NCBI GenBank assembly: GCA_009785015.1
Contig: WQXD01000264.1
Coordinates: 1-5,098 of the forward strand
Direction of reading: 5' to 3'
DNA from: Oscillospiraceae bacterium
Lineage (GTDB): Bacteria > Bacillota_A > Clostridia > Oscillospirales > WRJC01
DNA length: 5,098 bases
Shown: positions 1 to 5,098 of the stretch, one piece after another
Numbering within the stretch: position 1 is the first letter of the stretch
How the letters are laid out: each line of letters opens with the position of its first letter
The notes under the pieces: model-generated
Told to the model about the DNA's origin: nothing
Seen by the model: the letters and a program-made list of their open reading frames with translations, nothing else
The model's database searches: none
Program-made: the position numbers and the translations under genes

Positions 1-480
1 ACTCCGGCAAATTCGTTTTATGACCAGTATATCGACGAAGGCATATCGGAGTTCATAAACGCGGCGCTGAGGCTGCTGCAGGAAGAAAACCGGCTGCTCG
101 AAATCGTCAAGCTCGTCGGCTTTGACTCCATATCCGACGCGGACAAACTGAAACTCGAGATTTCAAAATCGATAAGGGAAGATTATCTGCAGCAGTTCGC
201 CTTTCACGAAGTGGATACCTATACTTCGCCGAAAAAACAGTTCGCAATACTCAGGCTCATCATCGACTTTTACAAAAAATCGGCGGAGCTGATCGAAAAC
301 AACATAATCAATTTTGCCGATTATTACGCAAAGACCAAACCGCTCAGGGAAAGAATCGCCCGCGTAAAATTCGTCCCCGAAAACAATATCGACGCGATAG
401 ATATCGCCGCGCGCGACATGGTCAAGGCCCTGGAGGAAATAAAATCGGAAATTATCAGGAAGATCGAGGGGCAAGTATGA
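1..480 (+). CDS. ntpA: V/A-type ATPase catalytic subunit A, C-terminal part (5' truncated)
   Basis: The reading frame is open from the first base of the window and ends with TGA at 478-480, leaving 159 C-terminal residues of a protein that is usually close to 590. Subunit A is the catalytic, ATP-binding subunit of the cytoplasmic A3B3 head of V/A-type rotary ATPases. What is visible is the C-terminal helical domain. The family-typical stretch L(L)QEE...LLEIVKLVG lies at fragment residues 25-40, followed by [17 protein letters not shown] (about 50-65) and [13 protein letters not shown] (68-80). The Walker A loop and catalytic residues lie upstream of the window and cannot be checked. The stop overlaps the start of subunit B (ATGA, 477-480), which indicates translational coupling and matches the A-B-D order of known ntp/atp operons. 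The gene is also named atpA. An in-frame GTG at 211 is internal and is not the start. The identity is secure; whether the pump moves H+ or Na+ cannot be told from here. Confidence 0.95.
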   Translation, partial: TPANSFYDQYIDEGISEFINAALRLLQEENRLLEIVKLVGFDSISDADKLKLEISKSIREDYLQQFAFHEVDTYTSPKKQFAILRLIIDFYKKSAELIENNIINFADYYAKTKPLRERIARVKFVPENNIDAIDIAARDMVKALEEIKSEIIRKIEGQV

Positions 481-1853
481 TAAAATCATTCAGGAACATT
501 TCAAAAGCCGCCGGCCCGCTGCTTGAGGTGAAAGGCGTCGACGGCGCGGTATATGACGAGCTTGTCGAAGTCATAACTTCAAACGGCGAGAAAAGGCGCG
601 GGCAAGTCATCGAAATACACGAGGACACGGCCCTCATAGAGATATTTGAAGGCACGGCCGGAATAGCGCCGAAAGATTCAAAAGTGAAGTTCATGGGGAA
701 GCCTTTTACCCTCGATGTATCCGAAGGTATGGTCGGCCGGATTTTTGACGGCCTCGGGAGGCCGCTCGACAACGACACGCCGATAATACCCGAAAAACAG
801 CTCGACATCAACGGCGAGGCCATAAATCCGATAGCGCGGGATTATCCCGACGAATTTATACAGACGGGAATCTCGTCCATAGATCAGCTCAACACGCTTG
901 TCCGCGGGCAAAAACTCCCGATATTTTCGGAAGCGGGCCTGCCGCACAAAGAACTCGCCGCGCAAATAGCGAGACAGGCCAAAGTGCTGGGCGGCGAGGA
1001 GAGGTTTGCCGTTGTCTTCGCCGCGATCGGAATCACATTTGAAGAAGCCGATTTTTTTATCAAGGATTTCAGGAGCACCGGGGCGCTCGAGCATTCGATT
1101 TTGTTTCTGAACTTGGCAAGCGACCCCGCGATGGAGAGGATAGCGACGCCCAAAATGGCTTTGACCGCCGCCGAATTTCTGGCTTTTGAAAAAGACATGC
1201 ACGTTTTGGTCATTATGAACGACATGACCAATTACTGCGAGGCCCTGAGGGAAATATCGGCCGCAAGGCGCGAAGTTCCGGGGAGAAGGGGATATCCCGG
1301 ATATTTATACACGAGCCTCGCCATGCTTCTTGAGCGCGCGGGGAGGATTTACGGAAAAAAAGGCTCGATAACCCAAATACCGATACTGACCATGCCCGAA
1401 GGGGACATCCTCCATCCGATCCCCGATTTGACCGGATATATCACGGAGGGGCAGCTCATTTTGTCGCGCGAGCTCTACGACAGGCATATAAACCCGCCGA
1501 TCGACGCCCTCGCCTCGCTCTCGAGGCTGAAAGACAAGGGGATCGGAAAAGGCCGCACGAGAGAAGATCACGCGGGGGTGATGAACCAGGTGTTCGCCGC
1601 CTATGCCCAGGGCAAAAACGCGAAGGAGCTCGCGGCGATACTGGGAGAAACCGCGATTTCGGATTTGGACAGGGATTACGCGCGTTTTGCCGAAGCGTTC
1701 GAGCAGCAGTTTTTAAACCAGGGATTTTATGAAAACCGCTCAATCACCGACAGCCTGACGATTTCATGGCTGCTGCTGTCGATGCTGCCCAAAGGCGAAT
1801 TAAAAAGGATAAGCGAGGAATTTATAGAAAAATATCACCCTGTCAAAAATTAG
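477..1853 (+). CDS. ntpB: V/A-type ATPase non-catalytic subunit B, complete
   Basis: This gene encodes 458 residues, the usual length of bacterial V-type subunit B. The subunit alternates with A in the cytoplasmic A3B3 head; it holds the non-catalytic interface and supplies an arginine to the catalytic site of A. The N-terminal beta-barrel (about 1-75) is followed by the nucleotide-binding-fold domain. Where A subunits carry a P-loop, residues 151-160 read [10 protein letters not shown], the degenerate loop typical of B. Other family blocks are [15 protein letters not shown] (110-124), [29 protein letters not shown] (248-276) and the ATPase alpha/beta signature [11 protein letters not shown] (340-350). 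The last Arg, R350, is at the position of the arginine finger described for the Enterococcus enzyme. The C-terminal helical part runs from about 365. The ATG overlaps the subunit A stop, and a GAGGGG ribosome-binding site (466-471) sits 5 nt upstream. I see no truncation or lost motif. The gene is also named atpB. Confidence 0.97.
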   Translation: MIKSFRNISKAAGPLLEVKGVDGAVYDELVEVITSNGEKRRGQVIEIHEDTALIEIFEGTAGIAPKDSKVKFMGKPFTLDVSEGMVGRIFDGLGRPLDNDTPIIPEKQLDINGEAINPIARDYPDEFIQTGISSIDQLNTLVRGQKLPIFSEAGLPHKELAAQIARQAKVLGGEERFAVVFAAIGITFEEADFFIKDFRSTGALEHSILFLNLASDPAMERIATPKMALTAAEFLAFEKDMHVLVIMNDMTNYCEALREISAARREVPGRRGYPGYLYTSLAMLLERAGRIYGKKGSITQIPILTMPEGDILHPIPDLTGYITEGQLILSRELYDRHINPPIDALASLSRLKDKGIGKGRTREDHAGVMNQVFAAYAQGKNAKELAAILGETAISDLDRDYARFAEAFEQQFLNQGFYENRSITDSLTISWLLLSMLPKGELKRISEEFIEKYHPVKN

Positions 1854-1884
1854 AAGATATAAATAGCCGAAAGGATACAGCAAA

Positions 1885-2487
1885 ATGAACATCACGCCGA
1901 CCAGAATGGAGCTTTCAAGATACAAGAAACGCCTGAATACTTCAAAAGAAGCGCATAAACTCTTAAAGGACAAGCAGGACGAACTCATGAGAAAGTTTAT
2001 CGAACTGCTGAAAGAGACCAATATGCTGCGAAGCCAGGTAAATATGAAAGTCAAAACATTTGCCGCCCAGGCCGGTCTCTCCGTGGCGGGGTTTCCCTAC
2101 AAAATGGTCGAAAATCTTTTTTTGGTCAAGGAAACGCTGATTTCCGCGGAGATAAACAAAAAAAACTGGATGGGCGTTTCGGTGGTGGATATCAAATACG
2201 ACGTAAAAGAGGCGAAACCGTCCAGCGCGCTGATCTCAAGCCCGCTGCTTTCAAAAACGGAACATGATATGCGCGATTTGCTCCAAACGCTTTTGACTTT
2301 GACCTTCTCGGAAAAGAACTGCCATATATTGGCAAAAGAAATCGAAACGCTGCGGCGCAGGGTAAACGCGCTCGAACATATGGTGATACCGGATTTGACC
2401 AAAAAAATCAGGATCATCAAAATGAAGCTCAGCGACAGCGAAAGGGATACGATAACAAGGCTGATAAAAGTCAAAACTTTAAAATAG
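1885..2487 (+). CDS. ntpD: V/A-type ATPase central-stalk subunit D, complete
   Basis: This gene encodes 200 residues, normal for subunit D, the coiled-coil rotor shaft that turns inside the A3B3 head and passes torque to the membrane ring. Both diagnostic ends are present. The N-terminal helix has PTRMELSRYKKRL...HKLLKDKQDELMRKF (5-38), and the C-terminal helix has EIETLRRRVNALEHMVIPDL (152-171) followed by IRIIKMKLSDSERDTITRLIKVK (176-197). The two long helices (roughly 6-60 and 125-197) would form the antiparallel coiled coil, with a more globular middle (about 65-120). It starts 31 nt after the subunit B stop with AAAGGAT (1870-1876) as ribosome-binding site and has no promoter of its own that I can see, so it is most likely the third visible gene of the same transcript. 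Its stop codon lies 2 bp from the stop of the convergent reductase gene. No further ATPase gene follows. The gene is also named atpD. Confidence 0.95.
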   Translation: MNITPTRMELSRYKKRLNTSKEAHKLLKDKQDELMRKFIELLKETNMLRSQVNMKVKTFAAQAGLSVAGFPYKMVENLFLVKETLISAEINKKNWMGVSVVDIKYDVKEAKPSSALISSPLLSKTEHDMRDLLQTLLTLTFSEKNCHILAKEIETLRRRVNALEHMVIPDLTKKIRIIKMKLSDSERDTITRLIKVKTLK

Positions 2488-2489
2488 AG

Positions 2490-3314
2490 TCAAAAAGTAA
2501 ACGTTTCGGGATCCGCGCCCGATCTCCAGCCGCAGTTTAATTTGAAGATTTCCGCCATATCCGGCTCTGTCACCGTGAAATCGAATATCTGCGTATTCTG
2601 CAGTATCCTGTCTTTGTTTGCCGATTTCGGGATATTGATGAATCCTCTCTGCAAGCCCCATTTCAGAATCAATTGCGCCGTGCTTTTGTTATATTTTTGC
2701 GCGATTGATTTTAATTTTTCGTCTTCAAGAAGTTTGCCGACCCCGAAAGGGCTCCACGGCTCAAAGACGATTCCTTGTTTTTGGGTATATCCGGCGAGTT
2801 CAACCTGTGTCAGCCACGGGTGACATTCGACCTGATTTACGGCGGGCAATAAATTTGACGCGGCGAAGATATCTTCAAGGTGATGTATATTGAAGTTGCA
2901 TACCCCCACAGCCCTTGCCCGGCCTTCCTTGTATATCCTCTCGAGGATTTTCCACGATTCGACGTATTTGCCCCTGACGGGCCAATGGATGAGATACATA
3001 TCGAGGTAATCGACTCCGAGGCGCTCGAGGCTTTCCTCAAAGGCTTTGTATTGGTTGTCTTTGCGCTGTTCTTCGTTCCAGAGTTTGGTCGTGATAAAAA
3101 TATCTTCGCGTTTTATTCCGCTTTCCTTGACTGCCCTGCCGATGCTCGTTTCGTTGCCGTATGCCGCCGCCGTGTCGATATGCCTGTAACCCAGTTCAAT
3201 TGCCGCCCTGACGGCGTTATATACCGCTTCGTCGTCTCCTATCTGATATGTCCCGAGCCCCAAAATCGGAATGTCAACCCCGTTGTTCAATCTTACTTTT
3301 GATAAAAAATTCAT
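2490..3314 (-). CDS. Aldo/keto reductase (AKR5-like), NAD(P)H-dependent
   Basis: This gene encodes 274 residues, the usual length of bacterial AKR5-type reductases (the 2,5-diketo-D-gluconate reductase/YvgN-like group). These cytosolic (beta/alpha)8-barrel enzymes reduce aldehydes and ketones with NADPH. The full catalytic tetrad is visible: D47 (in HIDTA), Y52 (AYGNE), K77 (TTKLW) and H110 (LIHWP). Other family marks are ILGLGTYQI (17-25), GVCNFN (137-142), NQVECHP (160-166), EPWSPFG (185-191) and IPKS (228-231) followed by R236 and N240, the usual binding site for the adenosine phosphate of NADPH. Position 239, often Glu in this motif, is Gln. The C-terminal RSGADPETF is typical. ATG at 3312-3314 is supported by GAGAGGGG (3324-3331) 9 nt upstream and a promoter just beyond. 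The gene converges on the ATPase operon with a 2-bp gap. The physiological substrate cannot be assigned; broad detoxification of reactive carbonyls is common in this group. Confidence 0.93.
   Translation of the reverse strand: MNFLSKVRLNNGVDIPILGLGTYQIGDDEAVYNAVRAAIELGYRHIDTAAAYGNETSIGRAVKESGIKREDIFITTKLWNEEQRKDNQYKAFEESLERLGVDYLDMYLIHWPVRGKYVESWKILERIYKEGRARAVGVCNFNIHHLEDIFAASNLLPAVNQVECHPWLTQVELAGYTQKQGIVFEPWSPFGVGKLLEDEKLKSIAQKYNKSTAQLILKWGLQRGFINIPKSANKDRILQNTQIFDFTVTEPDMAEIFKLNCGWRSGADPETFTF
2665..2719 (+). terminator. Candidate terminator of the ATPase operon, inside the reductase gene
   Basis: On the + strand the arms 2665-2678 and 2699-2712 can pair over 14 bp in RNA with two G-U wobbles (2666 with 2711, and 2674 with 2703). 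The loop is 20 nt and AATTTTT follows (2713-2719). On the - strand the two wobbles become A-C mismatches, so the structure favours + transcripts, the direction of the ATPase operon. It starts about 178 nt after the subunit D stop and is the first hairpin with a T-run that I found beyond it. Against it: the loop is large, the base of the stem is AU-rich, the T-run is short, and the DNA also encodes reductase residues 201-217, so the symmetry may be chance. Confidence 0.35.
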
Positions 3315-3337
3315 TTATATATACCCCTCTCGTATGT

Positions 3338-3366
3338 ATTATACTTAAAGTTTATCACAAAAACAA
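3338..3366 (-). promoter_or_regulatory. Sigma-A type promoter of the aldo/keto reductase gene
   Basis: On the - strand there is a perfect -10 TATAAT (3338-3343). A weak -35 TTGTTT (3361-3366) lies 17 nt further upstream, the ideal spacing. Transcription should begin near 3331, giving a leader of only about 17 nt with the GAGAGGGG ribosome-binding site at its very 5' end. Weak -35 matches are often compensated by AT-rich sequence upstream, which is present here. Confidence 0.6.
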
Positions 3367-3402
3367 AGCTTTTTCAAGGCTTTTTCTCATTTTTTTGATA
3401 AA
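3351..3402. repeat. Inverted repeat TTTATCA / TGATAAA flanking the phased tracts
   Basis: TTTATCA (3351-3357) and its exact complement TGATAAA (3396-3402) are separated by 38 bp. One arm lies in the spacer of the reductase promoter and the other between the two divergent genes. The arms are short and AT-rich, so chance is a real possibility; if functional they would be two half-sites or operators for a regulator looping across the curved segment. Confidence 0.2.
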
Positions 3403-3407
3403 AATTT
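3359..3407. other. Phased A/T-tracts, predicted curved DNA in the divergent promoter region
   Basis: Five homopolymeric A or T tracts follow one another at close to one helical turn: AAAAA (3359-3363), TTTTT (3370-3374), TTTTT (3381-3385), TTTTTTT (3390-3396) and AAAAATTT (3400-3407). Their centres are 10 to 11 bp apart. Part of this is an imperfect tandem repeat of an 11-bp unit, CAAAGCTTTTT then CAAGGCTTTTT (3364-3385), with a weaker third copy. Tracts phased this way bend DNA in the same direction. The element overlaps and lies upstream of the reductase -35 box and ends about 18 bp before the phosphatase start codon. Confidence 0.55.
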
Positions 3408-3425
3408 CCGAATGGAGAAAAAATA

Positions 3426-4004
3426 ATGGAAACTCAAATTCATTTGATAAGGCACGGAAAAACGGATGCGAACGAAAAAAGGCTGTACTGCGGTTCGACC
3501 GATTTGCCCCTGTCCGATAACGGCGCAAGGGAAATTATGCTCTTGAAAAATCAGGGTATATATCCGGTTGCCGGGGTATTTTTCACGAGCGGGCTTCTCA
3601 GAACGGAGCAGACTCTCGATATAATCTGCGGCGAAGTAAAAAGAAAAGCCGTTTTTGATATGGCGGAGTATGATTTCGGGGAATTTGAGATGAAAAGCTA
3701 TGAGGATTTGAAAGAGCGGGAAGATTATCAGGGTTGGATAACAGACGAAACGGGCGATTTTCAATGTCCGGGCGGCGAAAGCAAAAATCAATTTGCCAAA
3801 CGCGTAATCGGCGGATTTAATGCCATTGTAAAAGAAATCCGGCAAATCGAAAATTGTTTGGCTTTTATTGCGTGTCACGGCGGGACGATTGCCTGCATTA
3901 TGGAATATCTTTACCCGAACACAAAAAATTTTTACGAATGGCAGCCGAAACCGGGCCGCGGATATACGCTGCTGCTTGGCAATTGGGAAAGCTCGGAAAT
4001 ATGA
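3426..4004 (+). CDS. Histidine phosphatase family protein (phosphoglycerate mutase-like)
   Basis: This gene encodes 192 residues, the normal size for small bacterial members of the histidine phosphatase (PGAM-like) superfamily, the group of alpha-ribazole phosphatase (CobC) and GpmB-like enzymes. The signature LIRHGKT (7-13) supplies the phospho-accepting H10 with R9. The second catalytic arginine is R59 in SGLLRTEQT, the likely proton donor is E81 in MAEYDFGEFE, and the second histidine is H151 in ACHGGT. YCGSTDLPLSDNG (21-33), PGGES (115-119) and a C-terminal FYEWQPKPGRGY (169-180) also fit the family. The protein has no signal peptide and should be cytosolic. ATG at 3426 has GGAG (3414-3417) 8 nt upstream. 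No cobalamin genes are adjacent, so I do not call it cobC; the substrate is open. The gene stands alone, diverging from the reductase and ending at a shared terminator. I see no convincing promoter of its own in the 111-bp spacer. Confidence 0.9.
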   Translation: METQIHLIRHGKTDANEKRLYCGSTDLPLSDNGAREIMLLKNQGIYPVAGVFFTSGLLRTEQTLDIICGEVKRKAVFDMAEYDFGEFEMKSYEDLKEREDYQGWITDETGDFQCPGGESKNQFAKRVIGGFNAIVKEIRQIENCLAFIACHGGTIACIMEYLYPNTKNFYEWQPKPGRGYTLLLGNWESSEI

Positions 4005-4027
4005 CAATTATAATTTTAAATTCAAGC

Positions 4028-4078
4028 AAAAAAATAAGCTGCCGGAACCTTGAAAAATTCCGGCAACTCAATTTTTTT
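4028..4078. terminator. Bidirectional intrinsic terminator
   Basis: A perfect 8-bp stem, TGCCGGAA (4040-4047) with TTCCGGCA (4058-4065), encloses a 10-nt loop. On the + strand it is followed after 6 nt by seven T (4072-4078), serving the phosphatase gene that ends at 4004. On the - strand it is followed by TTATTTTTTT (complement of 4028-4037), serving the lipoprotein gene that ends at 4089. One element thus closes both convergent units. The minus-strand version looks somewhat better because its T-run is longer and closer to the stem. Confidence 0.88.
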
Positions 4079-4088
4079 GGCAAAATAT

Positions 4089-4454
4089 TTATTTCTTTTC
4101 AAAAACCATTTTGGTGTCGCCGTCTGAGATTGTGATTTTATTGTTGTCGATTGTGCCCTTTTGTGTGTCGCCGTCAATGGTGATTTCGACAGATTTCCCG
4201 TCCACTTTGAAAGTTCCGTCCGAAGAGACCCCGAACCAATCCATCACCAATTTACCTCCGTCCGAAAACTCAATGTACGGGTCGCTCCATTCATCCCCCA
4301 TCATCTCTTTGACGTCCTGCCAGCTCATTTCATCTTCTCCGCCTGTCACATCAATGCAAATGTATTTTCCCGTCAGTTTTGTTTCGCCGCTGCATCCCGC
4401 CAGAATTGATAATACCAAGATAACCGCCATTAATGCTGAAATTGCTTTTTTCAT
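4089..4454 (-). CDS. Small uncharacterised lipoprotein
   Basis: The gene encodes 121 residues. A typical lipoprotein signal peptide is visible: KK at 2-3, a hydrophobic core (about 4-17) and the lipobox L18-A19-G20-C21. The mature protein would be lipid-anchored at Cys21 on the outer face of the cytoplasmic membrane. The mature part is about 100 residues and acidic. It appears to be beta-rich, with short strands separated by Gly/Asp turns (SDGGKL at 64-69, SSDGTFKVDGKSVEITIDGDTQKGTI at 77-102, and KITISDGDTKMVFEKK at the end). This pattern resembles small beta-sandwich or barrel lipoproteins of clostridia, but I recognise no named domain. ATG at 4452-4454 has a full AGGAGG (4463-4468) 8 nt upstream. 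It lies 33 nt downstream of the second lipoprotein gene on the same strand, with no terminator between them, so the two are probably cotranscribed. Function unknown. Confidence 0.85.
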   Translation of the reverse strand: MKKAISALMAVILVLSILAGCSGETKLTGKYICIDVTGGEDEMSWQDVKEMMGDEWSDPYIEFSDGGKLVMDWFGVSSDGTFKVDGKSVEITIDGDTQKGTIDNNKITISDGDTKMVFEKK

Positions 4455-4487
4455 TTCGGTTTCCTCCTAAAATAAATTTAATTTGTT

Positions 4488-5045
4488 TTACTTGGGCGCC
4501 AAACTCGACAGAATTGCCTGTACATCCGCGTCTTCGAGGGTTATCTTCGTTTCTCCCAGCTCCAACCAGACAGCGGCTTGAATCTTATGGGCTCCGGCGT
4601 CCGTCCAGATAAGGACGCAGGGGACGTCAAAAGCCGTTCCGGACTTTGTGCCCATATACGTGAAACCGGTCCATGTGTATTCGCCTATCTTCACAGGCTC
4701 TATATCCGCCGGGCTGTCGTACATGGCTTTATCGATATTGGATCCAAACCTGTCGCCTTCGGGGAAAAAGTAGAACTGGATCATGGGGACAGCCAACAAC
4801 ATGTAATCCATCGCCGTCCCTTTGTGAACCGCCAGTGTATTGGGCTCGACTTCGCCGTCTTTGTAAAACGGGGATACTTCCCATCCCTTTGGAACAAGTA
4901 CGCTGAAAGTTCCGGTATCGTGCGTTTCACCGGTAATGTCGCCGCCACCGCCGGAAGAATCCTTTTTTTCGCCGTCACAAGCGGCAAGCGCGAACAGACC
5001 TGCAAACATCACTGCTGCCAATATAAAGGCTAAGATTTTTTTCAT
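4488..5045 (-). CDS. Uncharacterised lipoprotein, first gene of a two-lipoprotein unit
   Basis: The gene encodes 185 residues from the ATG at 5043-5045. The signal peptide has KK at 2-3, a long hydrophobic core (4-19) and the lipobox L20-A21-A22-C23, so Cys23 should be lipidated and the protein held outside the membrane. A Ser/Gly linker (30-35, SSGGGG) leads to one compact domain of about 145 residues beginning TGTFSVLVPKGWEVSPF (44-60). This 'F-x-V-x-x-P-x-G-W' opening is common in secreted PsbP/Mog1-like (DUF1795-type) domains, a resemblance I offer only as a hint. Aromatic residues are frequent (QFYFFP 90-95, YTWTGFTY 123-130). I chose ATG 5045 over an in-frame TTG at 5060 because a GGAGGT site (5053-5058) lies 7 nt before the ATG and would be inside the longer version. 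The second lipoprotein gene follows after 33 nt. Function unknown; a solute-binding, envelope or sensor accessory role is possible. Confidence 0.85.
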   Translation of the reverse strand: MKKILAFILAAVMFAGLFALAACDGEKKDSSGGGGDITGETHDTGTFSVLVPKGWEVSPFYKDGEVEPNTLAVHKGTAMDYMLLAVPMIQFYFFPEGDRFGSNIDKAMYDSPADIEPVKIGEYTWTGFTYMGTKSGTAFDVPCVLIWTDAGAHKIQAAVWLELGETKITLEDADVQAILSSLAPK

Positions 5046-5052
5046 TGTTTTT

Positions 5053-5058
5053 ACCTCC
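5053..5058 (-). promoter_or_regulatory. Ribosome-binding site that fixes the lipoprotein start
   Basis: GGAGGT on the - strand ends 7 nt before the ATG at 5045. The upstream in-frame TTG at 5060 overlaps this site, so translation from TTG would have no comparable signal and would put charged residues before the signal peptide. Confidence 0.8.
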
Positions 5059-5065
5059 AAATTAT

Positions 5066-5081
5066 GCGGAAAGAACTCCGC
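5066..5081 (-). repeat. Small inverted repeat in the lipoprotein leader
   Basis: GCGGA (5066-5070) and TCCGC (5077-5081) form a 5-bp stem with a 6-nt loop. It lies between the -10 element and the ribosome-binding site, at the expected 5' end of the mRNA (start predicted near 5079-5080). It could be an operator or a 5' hairpin that stabilises the message, or it could be chance, as the stem is short. Confidence 0.35.
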
Positions 5082-5085
5082 GTTT

Positions 5086-5091
5086 ATTATA
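5086..5091 (-). promoter_or_regulatory. -10 element of the lipoprotein unit promoter
   Basis: A perfect TATAAT on the - strand lies 41 bp before the start codon. The matching -35 box would fall at about 5109-5114, beyond the end of the window, so only half of the promoter can be seen. Confidence 0.5.
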
Positions 5092-5098
5092 TTTGTTA

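Noticed and set aside
678..1202. Long open frame on the - strand (174 codons) opposite subunit B
   Set aside because: It lies wholly within the well-conserved subunit B gene, its translation resembles no known protein, and I saw no ribosome-binding site. It is a shadow of biased codon use; the same holds for the - strand frames at 455-823, 884-1231, 1305-1571 and 1456-1743.
2469..2495. Direct repeat AGTCAAAA (2469-2476 and 2488-2495) at the convergent junction
   Set aside because: It is short, A-rich and partly within the last codons of subunit D; it does not form a hairpin and is likely chance.
2507..2523. Small inverted repeat TCGGG...CCCGA just inside the reductase 3' end, considered as the operon terminator
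   Set aside because: The stem is only 5 bp and no T-run follows on the + strand.
2880..3302. 140-codon open frame on the + strand opposite the reductase
   Set aside because: The reductase has a complete catalytic tetrad, promoter and ribosome-binding site on the other strand. The + frame gives no recognisable protein.
3315..3425. Promoter for the histidine phosphatase (for example TATACT at 3340-3345 or TTGATA at 3395-3400)
   Set aside because: No -10/-35 pair with proper spacing could be found on the + strand: TATACT has no acceptable -35, and a -10 for TTGATA would run into the start codon.
4578..5033. 151-codon open frame on the + strand opposite the larger lipoprotein
   Set aside because: The - strand gene has a lipobox, a ribosome-binding site and a -10 box; the + frame has a Cys/His/Arg-rich, non-protein-like composition.
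5046..5060. Upstream TTG start adding five residues to the larger lipoprotein
   Set aside because: The added segment contains the GGAGGT ribosome-binding site itself and would disturb the signal peptide. The ATG at 5045 is preferred.
1..5098. CRISPR arrays, tRNA or rRNA genes, insertion sequences, toxin-antitoxin or defence-like genes
   Set aside because: There are no regularly spaced repeats, RNA gene folds, terminal inverted repeats or transposase-like proteins. All gene space is accounted for by ordinary families and two lipoproteins.

Overview
The window looks like a piece of a Gram-positive anaerobe's chromosome, most likely a clostridial Firmicute. This is inferred from three things. 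The V/A-type (Ntp-like) rotary ATPase genes are arranged A-B-D. Two small lipoproteins have Lys-Lys signal peptides and lipoboxes. The ribosome-binding sites are strong and purine-rich (AGGAGG, GGAGG, GAGAGGGG). The ATPase genes use many AGG (Arg) and ATA (Ile) codons and are visibly richer in G+C than the right-hand part. No sequence search was possible, so the taxonomy is tentative.

Positions 1-2487 (+ strand) are the end of a V/A-type ATPase operon: the C-terminal 159 residues of catalytic subunit A, a complete non-catalytic subunit B (start overlaps the A stop as ATGA), and a complete central-stalk subunit D. A and B form the hexameric head and D is the rotor shaft. The membrane and peripheral-stalk genes are not in the window and would lie upstream if this is one operon. 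The D stop codon is only 2 bp from the stop of a convergent aldo/keto reductase gene (2490-3314, - strand), so there is no intergenic terminator. The best candidate operon terminator is a hairpin plus U-run lying inside the reductase gene on the opposite strand.

The reductase and a histidine phosphatase (3426-4004, +) diverge from a 111-bp AT-rich spacer. It holds a good promoter for the reductase and a series of A/T-tracts in near-helical phase, predicted to bend the DNA. The phosphatase ends at a clear bidirectional terminator (4028-4078), which it shares with a convergent two-gene lipoprotein unit (4089-5045, - strand). That unit's -10 element lies near the right edge.

The proteins are mostly ordinary housekeeping or metabolic types. 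I found no CRISPR array, mobile element, RNA gene or defence-like system. The points worth a second look are the crowded convergent junction with its embedded terminator candidate, the phased tracts in the divergent promoter, and the uncharacterised lipoprotein pair.
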